Part shown: one piece after another, positions 22,889 through 33,629 of the stretch
Position numbering within the stretch: the stretch's first letter is position 1
Layout of the letters: every line of letters begins with the position of its first letter
From: Thalassia testudinum
Taxonomy: Eukaryota > Streptophyta > Magnoliopsida > Alismatales > Hydrocharitaceae
DNA: 64,000 nucleotides
NCBI GenBank assembly: GCA_037157565.1
Contig: JAZHRO010000056.1
Span: 32,487,501-32,551,500, forward strand
Direction of reading: 5' to 3'
Program-made: the position numbers and the translations under genes
The notes under the pieces: model-generated
Databases searched by the model: none
Told to the model about the DNA's origin: nothing
The model's input: only the letters and a program-made list of their open reading frames with translations

Positions 22889-24333
22889 ACTTCGTGAGTT
22901 GAAATCGGGGTTCGGAGGACCCGTCATCGTAGCTCGTAAAATGAGTCTATCAGAAAAAATTTATAACCGAAACTCAAAAAGTGAGTCCTAGGTCGAACAC
23001 GAGGAGGCGAACGTTTGGCTTTATAGAAATCTGTGTTTCGCTTTATTTCTTTTTTTTGTCATTTTTATCTTTTCTAATTTTTTTGTATTTTTATCCAGCA
23101 AGTGATTAGGTCGATGAAAACTTTATCTACTTGCAAAAATATAAGTGAGAGTGGAAGAAAGAGAGAGAGAGAGAAACAATCATCTATTCATGAACAACTA
23201 TTTGTTACAACTACGAAAGCAGGAAAACTACACTACGAAAGTGAAAAAAATAGAAAAAGGTGAGAAAAATCCCCTCTGACGGTTGCTCGGAGGACGACTC
23301 ACTCTGACGTCACCTAGAGGAAGGTAGTGAGGAGCAGGACAAATGGGGATGGAGTCGGAGGATGGAGGATGGGGCAGGACGGCATCGCGGTGAGGATCTT
23401 TTTCCCGAAGGGCGGTGAGAGGATGGCCACGGGATGCTCCACGAATGGGGATGAGGGGAGGGAAAACTATTTGGTTTTCTACTCTAGAGGAGCATCTCAG
23501 GCTTGGGACAAGCTCTCTCTAGAGCCTTCGAGGTGGTGAGAGGAAGGAAGAGATGAAGAAAAATGGGAGTGGTAGGGGTCCTTTTGTAGTGGAGGAAAGA
23601 ATCAAATTCGTATATAGGAGATTTAGTGGCGGTCATAAACATCGCTGAAGATCTACCACAAACGTAGCTGAAGATCCCGCTCACGCACCCCCACTGCCGC
23701 ACCGTTGGTGCACGGTGTACGCACCCTTGTCGCCCGCGCACGCATGATACGCGCAGCTGCCTTGGCGCACGCATGCCGCACTGCTGCGTGTGCCTCCGTG
23801 CGTGCATGCCAGCACTGTTGTGCGCGTGCGGTGGCGCGTGCATGCGCATGGGCGGCTTGGGTTGCACCACGTGGCGCAATCTAGGCTGTCCATCTTCTTT
23901 TCGTTGTAGGGGCTGCTACAGAGGTTAGATTGAGTCAATTTTCACGTCGTTGGGCTGAGATCGTTGACCCGAATCCATCCGCGTGGTTAGACTTATCGTT
24001 TGAAGCTCTGAATTACGTCACCTAGTCCCTTGGCCATTAATCTTCCTCGGATTGCATAAGATGCTATGGGACTCCGATCAAGGCGATTTTGGAGGCGTTG
24101 GACTCCAATCATCATCTTGATTAGATCTGTATAGTTAGATCGTCAATCCGAGGCTTCAAAATAAATCTCCTTCTCTCCTGACCACAAGAAGGACCTAATT
24201 AACCTAAAATATATACAATTACTCTAAATGCAGAATGATGCATGCTATGCAATATTTATAACATGAAATGCTAATCTAAGCGTAGGAACATGCATGATTA
24301 GGCATTTTAAACTAAATAAATGTGTCTATATCA
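22889..24333 (-). repeat. D1 3' LTR, main part
   Basis: Aligns with the D2 and D3 LTRs from the gagg..ccgtcatcgtagctcg region through to gtgtctatatca. The TATA region is altered here: ccttttgtagtgg (23580-23592), where other copies have ccttttatagtgg. It lacks the tRNA-like module and CCGTTGGAT dyad of D2, D3 and the inner solo LTR, and has GC-rich text at 23680-23870 instead. Confidence 0.85.
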
Positions 24334-25579
24334 TACCCCCATGGCTATCTTTTGCTAGTCCCTAGCAAAGTTAAACTACATGCTATGTATAAAAACAAAA
24401 TTAGGATTAGATCGCTTAGGCCTAGGTCGTTCATTAACAATAGAAAATTTCAACTAAGATCCTAAACAACAAAAACTCAACAGTACCCAGGTGTCTGCCA
24501 GAATGTAGACCGCCCAAGTCCTCACCTTATTTGAAAAGGGAAGATACATTTTTTTTTGTTTTTCTTCTTTTGTTTTTTTTTTGGACTTTTGGAGTTTAAG
24601 AGAATCAGGATAACTTTTTATGGCTACCTGACTCACCCAAGACTCGAAAAGGGCTCTAAGTGCTAAACATCTAGTGAAAAGAGTGAAAGACTCACTAGGA
24701 GAACGTTAAAACGGACTTTGGATTTCTACGACACTAGGTGACCTTGCCTAAAGGTTTCTCTTTTCGAACAGTAGCTTTCTCCCTACTTCTTTTATTTATG
24801 GGGCAAACATAATGGCAAACCCAGTGTATGTCTCCCCGGTTTATTCTGCTTCCCCGCTTCTTCCGTAAGTGTTCTAGGAATTATTGTGCATTTTTGTGAG
24901 TTGGGCTCTGAACAACCGGCCAATGGGCTGTTCCCCATGGCAACTTGCCAGCCATACTCATGCAGTGAAGTGTGGTTTTATTTATTTTTTTATTTTCTCC
25001 TTTTTCAATTATTTTCTTTTTTTCTCTTTTTTTTTTAAAGTAGGTGGCTTCATTGATCTAAGATTTTCCTAAAGGCAGTACAACGAAAATGGTCTTGTGC
25101 CTAGGCTCTAGATAACTGGTCGATGAGCTGTTACCACTGACAACTTGCAAGCCATACCACCCTAGATGGTTCATTAGCTACCCAATTTCCAAAGAAACCA
25201 CCGAAAAATGAGTTAATGCAAAAAGTGTGTAGATGCTTAGGCTTAAAGTCCCCTCAAATCAGAGGGTGGGTTGATAAGTCATATATTTATCACCCCAATT
25301 TATTGACCAATTAAAATAAAATTACTTGGTGAGGACTCGAGACTAAGTCCACAATCGAGTGGACACCCGGGCTAGTTAAGCTCGAAGACTTGAAGAGTCT
25401 AAGTATTCAGGTCCTATCGTATCATTTTCTAAAATTAATAACTTCCAAATGCCTAAGTTCTCTTCTCCTAATTTCTTTCTTTTTTATTTTTTTTATCTTT
25501 TTGAATTTTCTTTTTCTTCTAAAGAAACTAAAAGAAATTCTACGGAGTTAAAAAAATGATTTTAGGATTAAATATCCAC
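24334..25579 (-). other. D1 PPT and 3' UTR; no gene seen
   Basis: The PPT is tacccccatggc (24334-24345; minus strand gccatgggggta), preceded by a ttgctagggactagcaaa dyad. The UTR contains a duplicated module: ctgaacaaccggccaatgggct...aacttgccagccatac at 24906-24958, and a diverged copy at 25107-25161. D2 has both copies at 40266-40325 and 40500-40555. Confidence 0.75.
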
Positions 25580-25614
25580 CCCCCATGCCTAAATGATACA
25601 ATGTCCTCATTGTA
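25575..25614 (-). other. D1 internal hairpin plus G-tract
   Basis: caccccccatgcc followed by tacaatg (25597-25603), loop tcct, cattgta (25608-25614): a perfect 7-bp stem. On the element strand the loop is AGGA, with ggcatggggggtg downstream. Confidence 0.78.
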
Positions 25615-25739
25615 AAAATAAAGACATGAAAAGGCGGAGTAAACAGAATATCACTTGAACATCATGAGAAATCCGGTTAACTCCACAGAGAACGTGAAAT
25701 ATAGACGTGCTAAATTTAATGCCTTCAGCTAGGCGTAAT

Positions 25740-26157
25740 ATACAAACAAGGAAGAAATTAAGAATTCACAAGTGTGGGTCAGAATCAAAACAAAAATATT
25801 GATCCTCAGACCTGCCAACAAAATATGTCCACATATGTGGACCAAGTTATGATGCAGACCCATGCCCCAGGGTCGAGTGGTTCTAAGGTTCTGGATGAAA
25901 ATCACTCAGAACCTAAGATTATTGTGTTTGCAGGGTCGGGCCTATGATTTGGTGGCGTGCAACCCAAGACTAAAGTGGCGGGCAATGGGTAGATTTGTTT
26001 CACTAGGTTCAAATGTCCACTTAACGTTTAGCTCAGAAAAATAATCAGTTATTTTGAGCTTGGGCTGCACGTGAAAGATATCATAGGGGTCCTAGTAGAA
26101 AGTAGGTGGTTTTAGGTCAACTGGAACCCTTAGATCCAAAATCAAAGTTCCCTCAGA
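25740..26157 (-). pseudogene. D1 ORF, 3' segment
   Basis: Continues the D ORF beyond the nested LTR insertion. The decoded text includes LDLRVPVDLKPPTFY, DPYDIFHVQPKLKITDYF, FSLGLHATKS and VIFIQNLRTTRPWGMGLHH, matching D2 residue for residue in most positions. Several stops are at places different from those in D2. Function unknown. Confidence 0.6.
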
Positions 26158-27006
26158 ATTAGTGATATAAACACATTTGTTGAGGGTAAAATGCCTATTC
26201 ATGCATGTTCCTAGGCTTAGATTTGCATTTCATATTATAAATATTGCATAGCATGCATCATTCTGCATTTAGAGTAGTTGTATATAATTTAGGTTAATTA
26301 CATCCTTTTGTGGTTAGGAGAGAAGCATATTTATTTCGAAGCCTCGGATTGATAATCTGACCATACGGATTTGATCAAGATGATGATTGGAGTCCAACGC
26401 CTCTGAAATTGCCTCGATCGGGGTCCCGTAGCACCATATGCAGTCCGAGGAAGATCAATGGTCAAGGGACTAGGAGACATAATTCAGAGCTTCAAATGAT
26501 AAATCTGACCACGTGGATGGATTCGCATTGATGATTGCAGCCTAACGGCACAAAAATCGACTCAATCCGACCTCTGTTGCAACCTCAACAACAAGAAGAA
26601 GATGGACGGCCTAGACTGCGCCATGTGGCGCAGCCTAGGCCACCAGCACACGCACGCAGCACCACACGTGCACAGCAGTGCAGGTGCGTGCGTGGGTGCG
26701 CGCGTGTGCGCTGTAAGGTAGGAGTGTGGCGCCAGCGCAGCGTAAGGTGGACTACAGCGATGAATGAGCTGGACTTACAGCGACGCTTACAGCCGTCGGT
26801 AATTCATCGCACGCCAGCAAAGCCAACTGTGGGTACCAGTGGGCATGAGCTGTCTACAGCAACGTTTCCAGCGACGACCTGGATGTCACTAATTGTCCCA
26901 TACCAATTTTTGCCTCTTCTCCACCACTATAAAAGGACCTACACCCCCTCCTATGCCATCTCTACCTACTCTACTCCCACCTACTCCCAAGCTCTAGCAA
27001 ACTTAC

Positions 27007-28773
27007 TGATAAACACGTATAAACTCATCGTAAAATGCTTATTTGTGATAGTTCCTAGGCTTAGCACTGCATATCATGATATAAATATTGCATAGCATGC
27101 ATCATTCTGCATTTAGAGTAGTGTATATTTTAGGTTAATTAGGTCCTTTTTATGGTCAAAAGAAAAGAGGATTTATTTCAGGGCCTCAGATGGATGATCA
27201 GACCATATAGATCTGATCGGGACGACGATCGGAGATTAACGCCACTGAAATCATCCAGATCGGAGTCCCATAGCATCACATTTAAGCCTGAGGAAGATCA
27301 ACGGCCAGGGGGTAATGCGACATCCATACCGATTTTGGATGGAAAATCTGACTATACGGATGGATCCGGAGCGATGATCACATTTTAGCATCGCGGGAAT
27401 CATCTTGATCTGAGCACCATAGTACCCTCTTCAAGAAGAAGATGGATGACATAGATGGCGCCACATGGCGCCATCCAGACCACCCAACACCGGCCAGCAG
27501 CACCGCCCAACTCCATCATCCGCGCCCTTCAATCCTAGCCGTTGGATCAAGATCCAACGGCTGGGAAGCGGACGCACCAAGCCACTCCACACGACACAAG
27601 GGAATAATTGCCACAATGGTGGGAGCACTGGTTTGCAAAGGAGGGGCGCGGGTTCGAACCCCCATAGCCCCCCAATTTCCAATTTAGCCAGTCGCTCAGT
27701 AGTAGCAGTGTAGCGTACGCATATGTGCATGCCAGCACACGCCAGCGCGCATGCGACACGGGTGCACAAAGCGCGTAACTCTAATGGAGCGCACGCCAGT
27801 AGGGAGGCGTGTGGATCTTCAGCAACATTTATGAGGGCCTTTAGCGACACTTGCAGCTATCTCTAAGGGTCTGTGCGTGCCATCAAGAGGAATTGAAGGG
27901 TGGATCTTCAACGACAGCTACAGTGACATTTGTGGACGTCACTAAAGGCCCGTAGGTGCCAGCAAGAACAATTGAAGGGCGGATCTTCAGCGACAGCTGT
28001 AGTGATGTTTGTGGACGTCAGTAAAGACCCATATATGATTTTTGCCTCCTCCACTATAAAAGGACCTACACCCCCTCCCTTCCAAACCATCTCTACCTAC
28101 TCTACTCCCACCTACTCCCAAGCTCTAGCAAGCCTACCAACGCTCCATTAGAGCTGGTTCTCAAGCTCCCAACGTGCCTATTAGTATAGCGAACCTCTGC
28201 CCCACCAAATACTCCTCCAACTTCCCATCTCCCTTCATAGGTCACCTTGGAGCCGTCCTGCCACCTCCATTCCGGTAGCAGATCAACTCCGTCTTCTCAC
28301 CTCCATTCTGGAGCTATGCCGAAGCTTTCCTCAACCCGACGTCCTCCAGCATCTCACCTCCATCGTCTCGCTCCTCACCTCCTTCGTCCAAGCTTCCACC
28401 AGGCGCCGTCGTCTCACCGAACAACCAATTCGGGAGATTTCCTCTCACCTCCCTCTCTTTATATGCTTTCATAGTTTCTTGTAATTGACATTGTAAGTAA
28501 TATATATCATATTTGTTCCACATCTCTATCTTGTGATACATTTGCTTGTTTTCTTTTATTTCCAAAAATACAAAAAAAATAACAAAACCCCAAAATACCA
28601 AAAAGAAATGAATCGAAGCGCGATTTTCAAGTAAAGTAAACGTCACCTCCCTGTGTTCGACCTGGGACTCCCTTGGAGTTTCGGTATAAATTTCATCTGA
28701 TCAACGTGTTTTGCAACTACGATGATGGGTTACTTGTAACCTCGATTTCTAACACGTGAAACACGTGCGACCA
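27007..28773 (+). repeat. Inner solo LTR (D family)
   Basis: 1.77 kb, TGATAAACACG...GTGCGACCA. Contains, in order, the GATGGCGCCA palindrome (27454-27475), the CCGTTGGAT dyad (27537-27562), a tRNA-like module (27609-27661), imperfect tandem repeats of about 80-90 bp each starting ggatcttca (27813, 27902, 27981), TATA box ctataaaagg (28054-28063), and R/U5 to 28773. The R/U5 part is nearly identical to the outer LTR part at 28779-29409. Confidence 0.88.
27609..27661 (+). other. tRNA-like module in the inner D LTR
   Basis: Box A-like tgccacaatgg (27609-27619, one mismatch to TRGYNNARNGG) and box B ggttcgaaccc (27651-27661, full match to GWTCRANNC), 31 nt apart, the same spacing as in D2 and D3. 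No complete cloverleaf can be folded, so it is not called as a tRNA gene. Confidence 0.6.
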
Positions 28774-29414
28774 CCTACCAACGCTCCATTAGAGCTTGTT
28801 CTCAAGCTCCCAAGGTGCCTATTAGTGTAGCGAACCTCTGCCCCACCAAATGCTCCTCCAACTTCCTATCTCCCTTCATAGGTCACCTTGGAGCTGTCCT
28901 CCCACCTCCATTCCGGTAGCAGATCAACTCTGTCTTCTCACCTCCATTCTGGAGCTTTGTCGAAGCTTTCCTCAACCCGACGTCCTCCAGTATCTCACCT
29001 CCGTCATCCCGCTCCTCACCTCCTTCGTCCGAGCTTCTGCCAAGCACTATCGTCTCACCGAACAGCTGATGCAGGAGATTTCCTCTCACCCCCCTCTCTT
29101 TTTATGCTTTTATAGTTCATTGTAATTGACATTGGCTTAATATATATATCATATTTGTTCCATTTCTATCTTGTGATTCATTCTACTTGTCCTTTATTTC
29201 AAAAATACAAAAAAATAACAAAACCCCAAAATACCAAAAAGAAACAAAACAAAGCACAGTTTTCAAGTAAAGTAAATGTCGCCTCCCTACGTTCGACCTG
29301 GGACTCCCTTGGAGTATCAGTATAAATTTTATCTGATCGACGTGTTTTGCAACTACGACGATGGGTTACTTGTAACCTCGATTTCTAACACGTGAAACAC
29401 GCACGACCAATTAG

Positions 29415-30672
29415 CTTCCCAGATTTTTAATTCCAACTTCCTATCCTCCAAAATCAATGTTTCTGGGACCTCTAAATCGTTGTACACCCCATCTAAAGTA
29501 CCCAAGTCCAATAATTGCGGCTGAATCAAGATTGACTTGGGTGTAATGATTTCTAATTCAAAATCAATCCCTTCGGGGTGTGGTTGAGGGATGGAGCTAC
29601 TGATTGAATCTTCTAGCAAATGAGGACTCAAATCCTCCAAGTTAGCCCCAACAGAATCAAAATCTTCAATGACTGGGATATCAAATGGTTCATCAAATTC
29701 CTCAAGCCTATTTATCTCATTAAAATCCTCTTGCTTAAGTTCAAGTGAGACTTCACCCTCAGAGTCAAAGAATTCATGATCCTCATTTATATATGTCTCA
29801 AAATCGATTGTCATTTCCTGGTTCAAAGTGACATATTTTTCCTCGCTCCTTGGCTCGGGGATCTCAGGTGAATCAATCGGTTAATCCTCAATGGGTTGCT
29901 TTATCCCAACCTCTTCATCTCCAATCTCAGAATATGTATCCCCCCCGATAGGCGCCTGAGCGATTTCGGACATTGGCTCTCCTGAAGGGGGTTCATCTTG
30001 AGAATCATCCCAAGATTTCACTAGGGCAACCACAAATTTCATCCTCAACCTAGACATTTTTCTAAGAAGAAACTCACCCAGGTCCCTATCCCTAACACTT
30101 TGGAGTAAATCCAATAGAGAACTATTAAGTTCATTAGTCATTTTGATCATAGGCTCCAGTGCCTCAGTGAATGGTGTTGGCTGATCTTCTAAAGATTTTA
30201 TAGTGTTCCTCAAATTAGCCAACACCCTATCCTGGATCTGGTTCACATGAATCGACTAGTTCGATTCATGTTTGGGTGGGTTTGGGTTAAATCTAGGGGA
30301 GTCAAGATGTCGAGGTTCTCGGATCCCTCCCTGATAGTAAGTCATTTCAGATTGCTCAAAGAATGGTGATGACCTATTTTCAATGGAATACTGGGGAGGG
30401 TAAGTGTTATAATCAGCATATCCTTCATGGTTAGGTTGATTATCAAAGGATGGAGATCTATAATCATTATAGCTCTGGGAAGGATAGTAATCATAGTCTT
30501 GTTGTCCAGGGTTAGGCCCTGGATACTAAGTTCCGGATTCATATCCCCAGTCAAAGTTATCCCGACTAGTGGATGGGTAATCATAAGTTGGCTCAGGATA
30601 GTAATCATCTTAAGGATACGTGTTGGTAAGAGGGCAGGATTGGAAATGTGTGAAAGATGTGGAAGGATATAT
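29415..30672 (-). pseudogene. D1 ORF, 5' and middle segments
   Basis: Reads in one frame with D2 from IYPSTSFTHFQS (the start ATG appears as ATA at about 30670) to LELKIWEAN just before the LTR insertion. N-terminal part: Tyr/Pro/Ser/Asp-rich (DYDYYPSQSYNDYRS). Middle: NQIQDRVLANLRNTIKSL and LNSSLLDLLQSV, a likely helical segment. C-terminal part: strongly acidic (DHEFFDSEGEVSLELKQED, FDEPFDIPVIEDFDSVG). Stops at about 30602, 30528, 30255 and 29882 are not shared with D2, showing independent decay of a formerly coding frame. No known domain recognised. Confidence 0.7.
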
Positions 30673-31204
30673 TATGCAGTAGGAGGGAAAATAGAATAGA
30701 GAAAGGTGCCCTACAGTACAATCAACCAAACCTGTCCTTATGTGGGTAGCCTAAAGACCTACAGACTCCTAGGACCCATCATGAGATTATAAACGATTTA
30801 GTCTACTTTTATCTGGTCAATCCAAGCAGTTAGAAGGAGGGACTGGGGAGAAGGTTACTCCTTTGGCTTGCACCTTTGGTTCCTACTGTACCCCCCAGCC
30901 GCTGTCGTTTGATGCTACTCCCCTAAATAAACATCAGATGGATCGGCAAAAGCAGATTAATCGAAAAAAATCTCAGTCTAAGCCCCAAAGAGCGAATTAA
31001 TCCTTAAGGCCAACGTCTACTCAGTTTTAGTTAGGCTTGGGATGATTGTGCTCTTGGTGATGGGCCCTTAAGATGGGTTTTGCCCTTAATGATCAGTTAA
31101 AATGTATTTGTGCACAACCATGGTTTGCAAACAAGGTTATTTGTTGATGTGTCTTTTAGGGCTTAACCTTGTTTAGTAGCTTTTAGTGTTTAATTCTTAG
31201 GTTG
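30673..31204 (-). other. D1 leader; no gene seen
   Basis: Contains the shared leader block (30841-30945: gaaggttactcctttggcttg, tcgtttgatgctactc). Ends at the start of E1 (tgatgggaacacc), where D2 at the same point continues with aggtgtattcaag. Confidence 0.65.
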
Positions 31205-33082
31205 TGATGGGAACACCATCATGAGCCATAACTAACTCATTTTGATCCAATTAAGTCAGAAATACTCCTACATAATTGCCAGAGAGCCATATTTCATTGC
31301 AAAGTCATTCTAAGGGAAAGATAAGAAACCAGGGTTAAAATTGTAATTTTTCCACCATAACTTAAATACAGTAAAACCATAAATTTTCTCAGGGGTTAAT
31401 TAAGGGTCAATTGGTCTTAAAAGGACAAGTGGGTTAGAACAGACAGAAAAGGGTTTTCGTGTGTTTTGAGAATTAAATGACCATTAAAACCCTAAAAATA
31501 GACCCACTTAATTAATTGAAGTTCTGATCAGGATAAAATTTACCTAAACCCTCTAAAATTCATAGAAATATATTCTCTAGGGTTTAGAACCTTCAATTTG
31601 ACCATCAGAACCCATTTTGACTCAAATAGAGTCTTTGACAACCATTTACCTTAATTTGGGTTTTTACATAAATTACCAAGTCAAACATGGTCAAAACCAA
31701 AATCCAACTTCATCATTTGATTCCTTAGGTCTAAATTAGGTTTGTACTAAAATTTGGACCCATGCTGAAAATGTCGTGACCTAGTTTACAACTTGGCCCT
31801 ATCTGATTACATTTATACCCTTAACTTTCAAAATATTCACAAAATGACCCCTAACTTTGTCATCATTTTCACAATTACGTCCCTTTCGCCATTAATCCTA
31901 TTCTTATAAGCACTGGCGACCTAAAAGTGGCAAGAACTCCTTGATTCCTTGACGAATCCCTTTCAAATTTGAAAGGAAAGTTTGTCAAGGAATTCCCTTC
32001 CTTTTGAACCAAATCCCACGCCCCAAAACCTTCCCAATCTCTCATGCGAATGCATAAGAGATTTGGGTATCAAAAATTTTCAACTTTGGTGAAGCTTTCC
32101 AAACTTGGGAAGCTTGCTTCCCAAGCCCAAAATCGCCTCTGAAGGTCTATAAAAAGACCTCTAGATCAAATTGTTCATCTTACGCTCGAATTTGGTCTTG
32201 AATACCTCAAATTCCTCTCCTCTTTCTTGGCCGAATCACTCCTCGACGTTCGGAGACCCTCCCTACCTCCGTTCTTCCTCTGTTTGCAATACTAGTGGCG
32301 GAGATATCTCCCCCATCTTCCTCTGCGTCGAGCCGTACCAGCTGACGCCCCCTTCGCCATCTTCCTCACCGTTTCTTATTCACCGGAGCATCCTCCTTCT
32401 CTGGCGTCGGCCATACCACAACCGGTGCCATCTCCTCTCCCCTTCGTCCGCTACTGCCCTCAACTGACACCACATCTTGCACTTGTCATTTTCATGCATT
32501 CGCAACTCCGATTCAACTGCTGACTCACCCTGCGCGACTTCGTCTTCCATCTCGACAGCGTACCTCCAGCGAGCCCTAGTGGCTTCCACACTCGCCCAAA
32601 TGCATCGCCTACAAGCTCCACACCTCTGCCTTGACCCTAAGAGAAAAAGCCCTAACAAAGTTAGGTTGATTGCTCCTCCCAACCTTTCGCCAAACACACC
32701 CACCATCGCATTCCTCTTCCGACCTTCGCAGACCACCACACAACCCCATCCACCACAAAACCACTGCCAACATACTCCATGTCATTTGGCGAAGGTTTTG
32801 AGCTAGTTTAACTTTCCTGTAAGGCCGTATTATTGATTTTAGGTCGACGTCGTCCTCCGCTCATCACCGCCATTGCAAGAAACTTCAAGCTTGCTCGAAG
32901 CTCGCTCCAGGTCTCAATAGCTCTGGGTTCTCGCTTTAGGTGGCGCGAAACTCTCCCCAGAACATGCGTGGACCAACCAATTAGGCCCTTGGACTAGGCC
33001 TTTGACCACAATTGGAGAAGAAGCTTCAGTCGCTGCTGCACGAAGAAGAGGGTGGGATTTAGTCCCACATCATGGACTGAGG
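31205..33082 (+). repeat. E1 first LTR (3' part missing)
   Basis: Starts TGATGGGAACACCATCA (palindromic), as in E2 at 46958. TATA box tataaaaa at 32148-32155. It reaches the GTGGGA/TCCCAC hairpin (33052-33068) and then jumps to integrase sequence, so the remaining R/U5 (about 800 bp in the second copy) is deleted. Open frames at 32171-32806 fall in this LTR and are not considered genes. Confidence 0.85.
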
Positions 33083-33118
33083 AGCTGTTGCAGCTGAATA
33101 AGATGCAAAAGTGATGCC

Positions 33119-33300
33119 AAACTCAAAGTCTTCACAAGAAAATTCAGATCAAAATGGATTGGACCATATCTTACCAGATGAATCTTTGAAAATGGATCCG
33201 TAGAAATCAGCCAACCTAGCCTTGATTCAGAACCCTTTATCGTAAACGGTCAGTGACTTGAGCCATTCATTGAACTCACTGATACAAACAGGACTGAGAT
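33119..33300 (+). pseudogene. E1 integrase C-terminal tail
   Basis: The decoded text reads DAKLKVFTRKFRSKWIGPYL, then FENGSVEISQP, EPFIVNGQ, a stop, and LEPFIELTD. This matches the post-integrase tail in A (KSKWIGPFIVL, VNGQRLNPYL) and F (RSKWQGPFVVV, VNGQCLKSFL). One frameshift and one stop are seen. Confidence 0.82.
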
Positions 33301-33590
33301 ATCTTTTGATCTCTATTCTCCCTGAGCTCATTGCATCGGCTGATGGTGTTAAACTTAACGCTTAACAGGAGGCAATCCGTCATCTTTTTGAAAAAAAAAT
33401 CAAAGCCCTTCTTGACACATCTTATGCTGAACTTATATTACACTTTAGGGTTCGTCCATTAGAATAGCCAACTCCACCTCTAGTACCCATACTCGAGCTT
33501 GAAATTGCCTGCAACAGTCACCCCGACCCATCCACCCGCCTAAAACTTGTTCTAATGTATGAGCTAAGTTGAACTTGAACTCACCTAGTT

Positions 33591-33629
33591 TACAATGAGG
33601 ACATTGCAAATCATAGGCATGGGGGGGTA
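33591..33629 (+). other. E1 hairpin and polypurine tract
   Basis: caatg (33593-33597), loop agga, cattg (33602-33606), then caaatcataggcatgggggggta. In this family the hairpin-linked G-tract sits next to the LTR instead of 1 kb or more upstream. Confidence 0.78.

Larger units (their letters stand above)
26163..29409 (+). mobile_element. Two nested solo LTRs of the D family inside D1
   Basis: The block starts tgatataaacac and ends gcacgacca, flanked by a perfect 5-bp duplication attag (26158-26162 and 29410-29414). The D1 ORF continues on either side. Within it a second complete LTR (27007-28773) interrupts the first after ctctagcaaacttac. That second insertion has its own duplication, cttac (27002-27006) and cctac (28774-28778). 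The outer LTR is thus 26163-27006 plus 28779-29409. No internal retrotransposon sequence remains, so both are solo LTRs. Their orientation is opposite to D1. Confidence 0.88.
16356..31204 (-). mobile_element. Element D1: gag-less LTR retrotransposon, truncated, host to several insertions
   Basis: Its 3' LTR begins at 16356 (tgatgtaggcgcgcttc), is split by element C, and resumes at 22889 to 24333. Then follow PPT, 3' UTR, internal hairpin/G-tract, the 3' end of the D ORF (about 25740-26157), the nested solo LTRs, the rest of the ORF (29415-30672) and the leader to 31204. There E1 begins, and the PBS and 5' LTR of D1 are not found in the window. It aligns throughout with D2 (38189-45645). No capsid, protease, RT or integrase homology is present. 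Confidence 0.85.

Noticed and set aside
23160..23175. GA, TG, TA and CA microsatellites (about 23160, 21727, 16693, 53925)
   Set aside because: Short simple repeats of a kind common in plant LTRs; no further structure.
28132..29409. A 640-bp tandem duplication
   Set aside because: The cttac/cctac and attag duplications show that the second copy is the remainder of an outer LTR interrupted by a complete inner LTR.
32171..32806. ORFs of 98-119 codons as possible genes
   Set aside because: They lie in the E1 LTR, and the matching parts of the other E LTRs (34320-34950, 48000-48590) do not keep the same frame.
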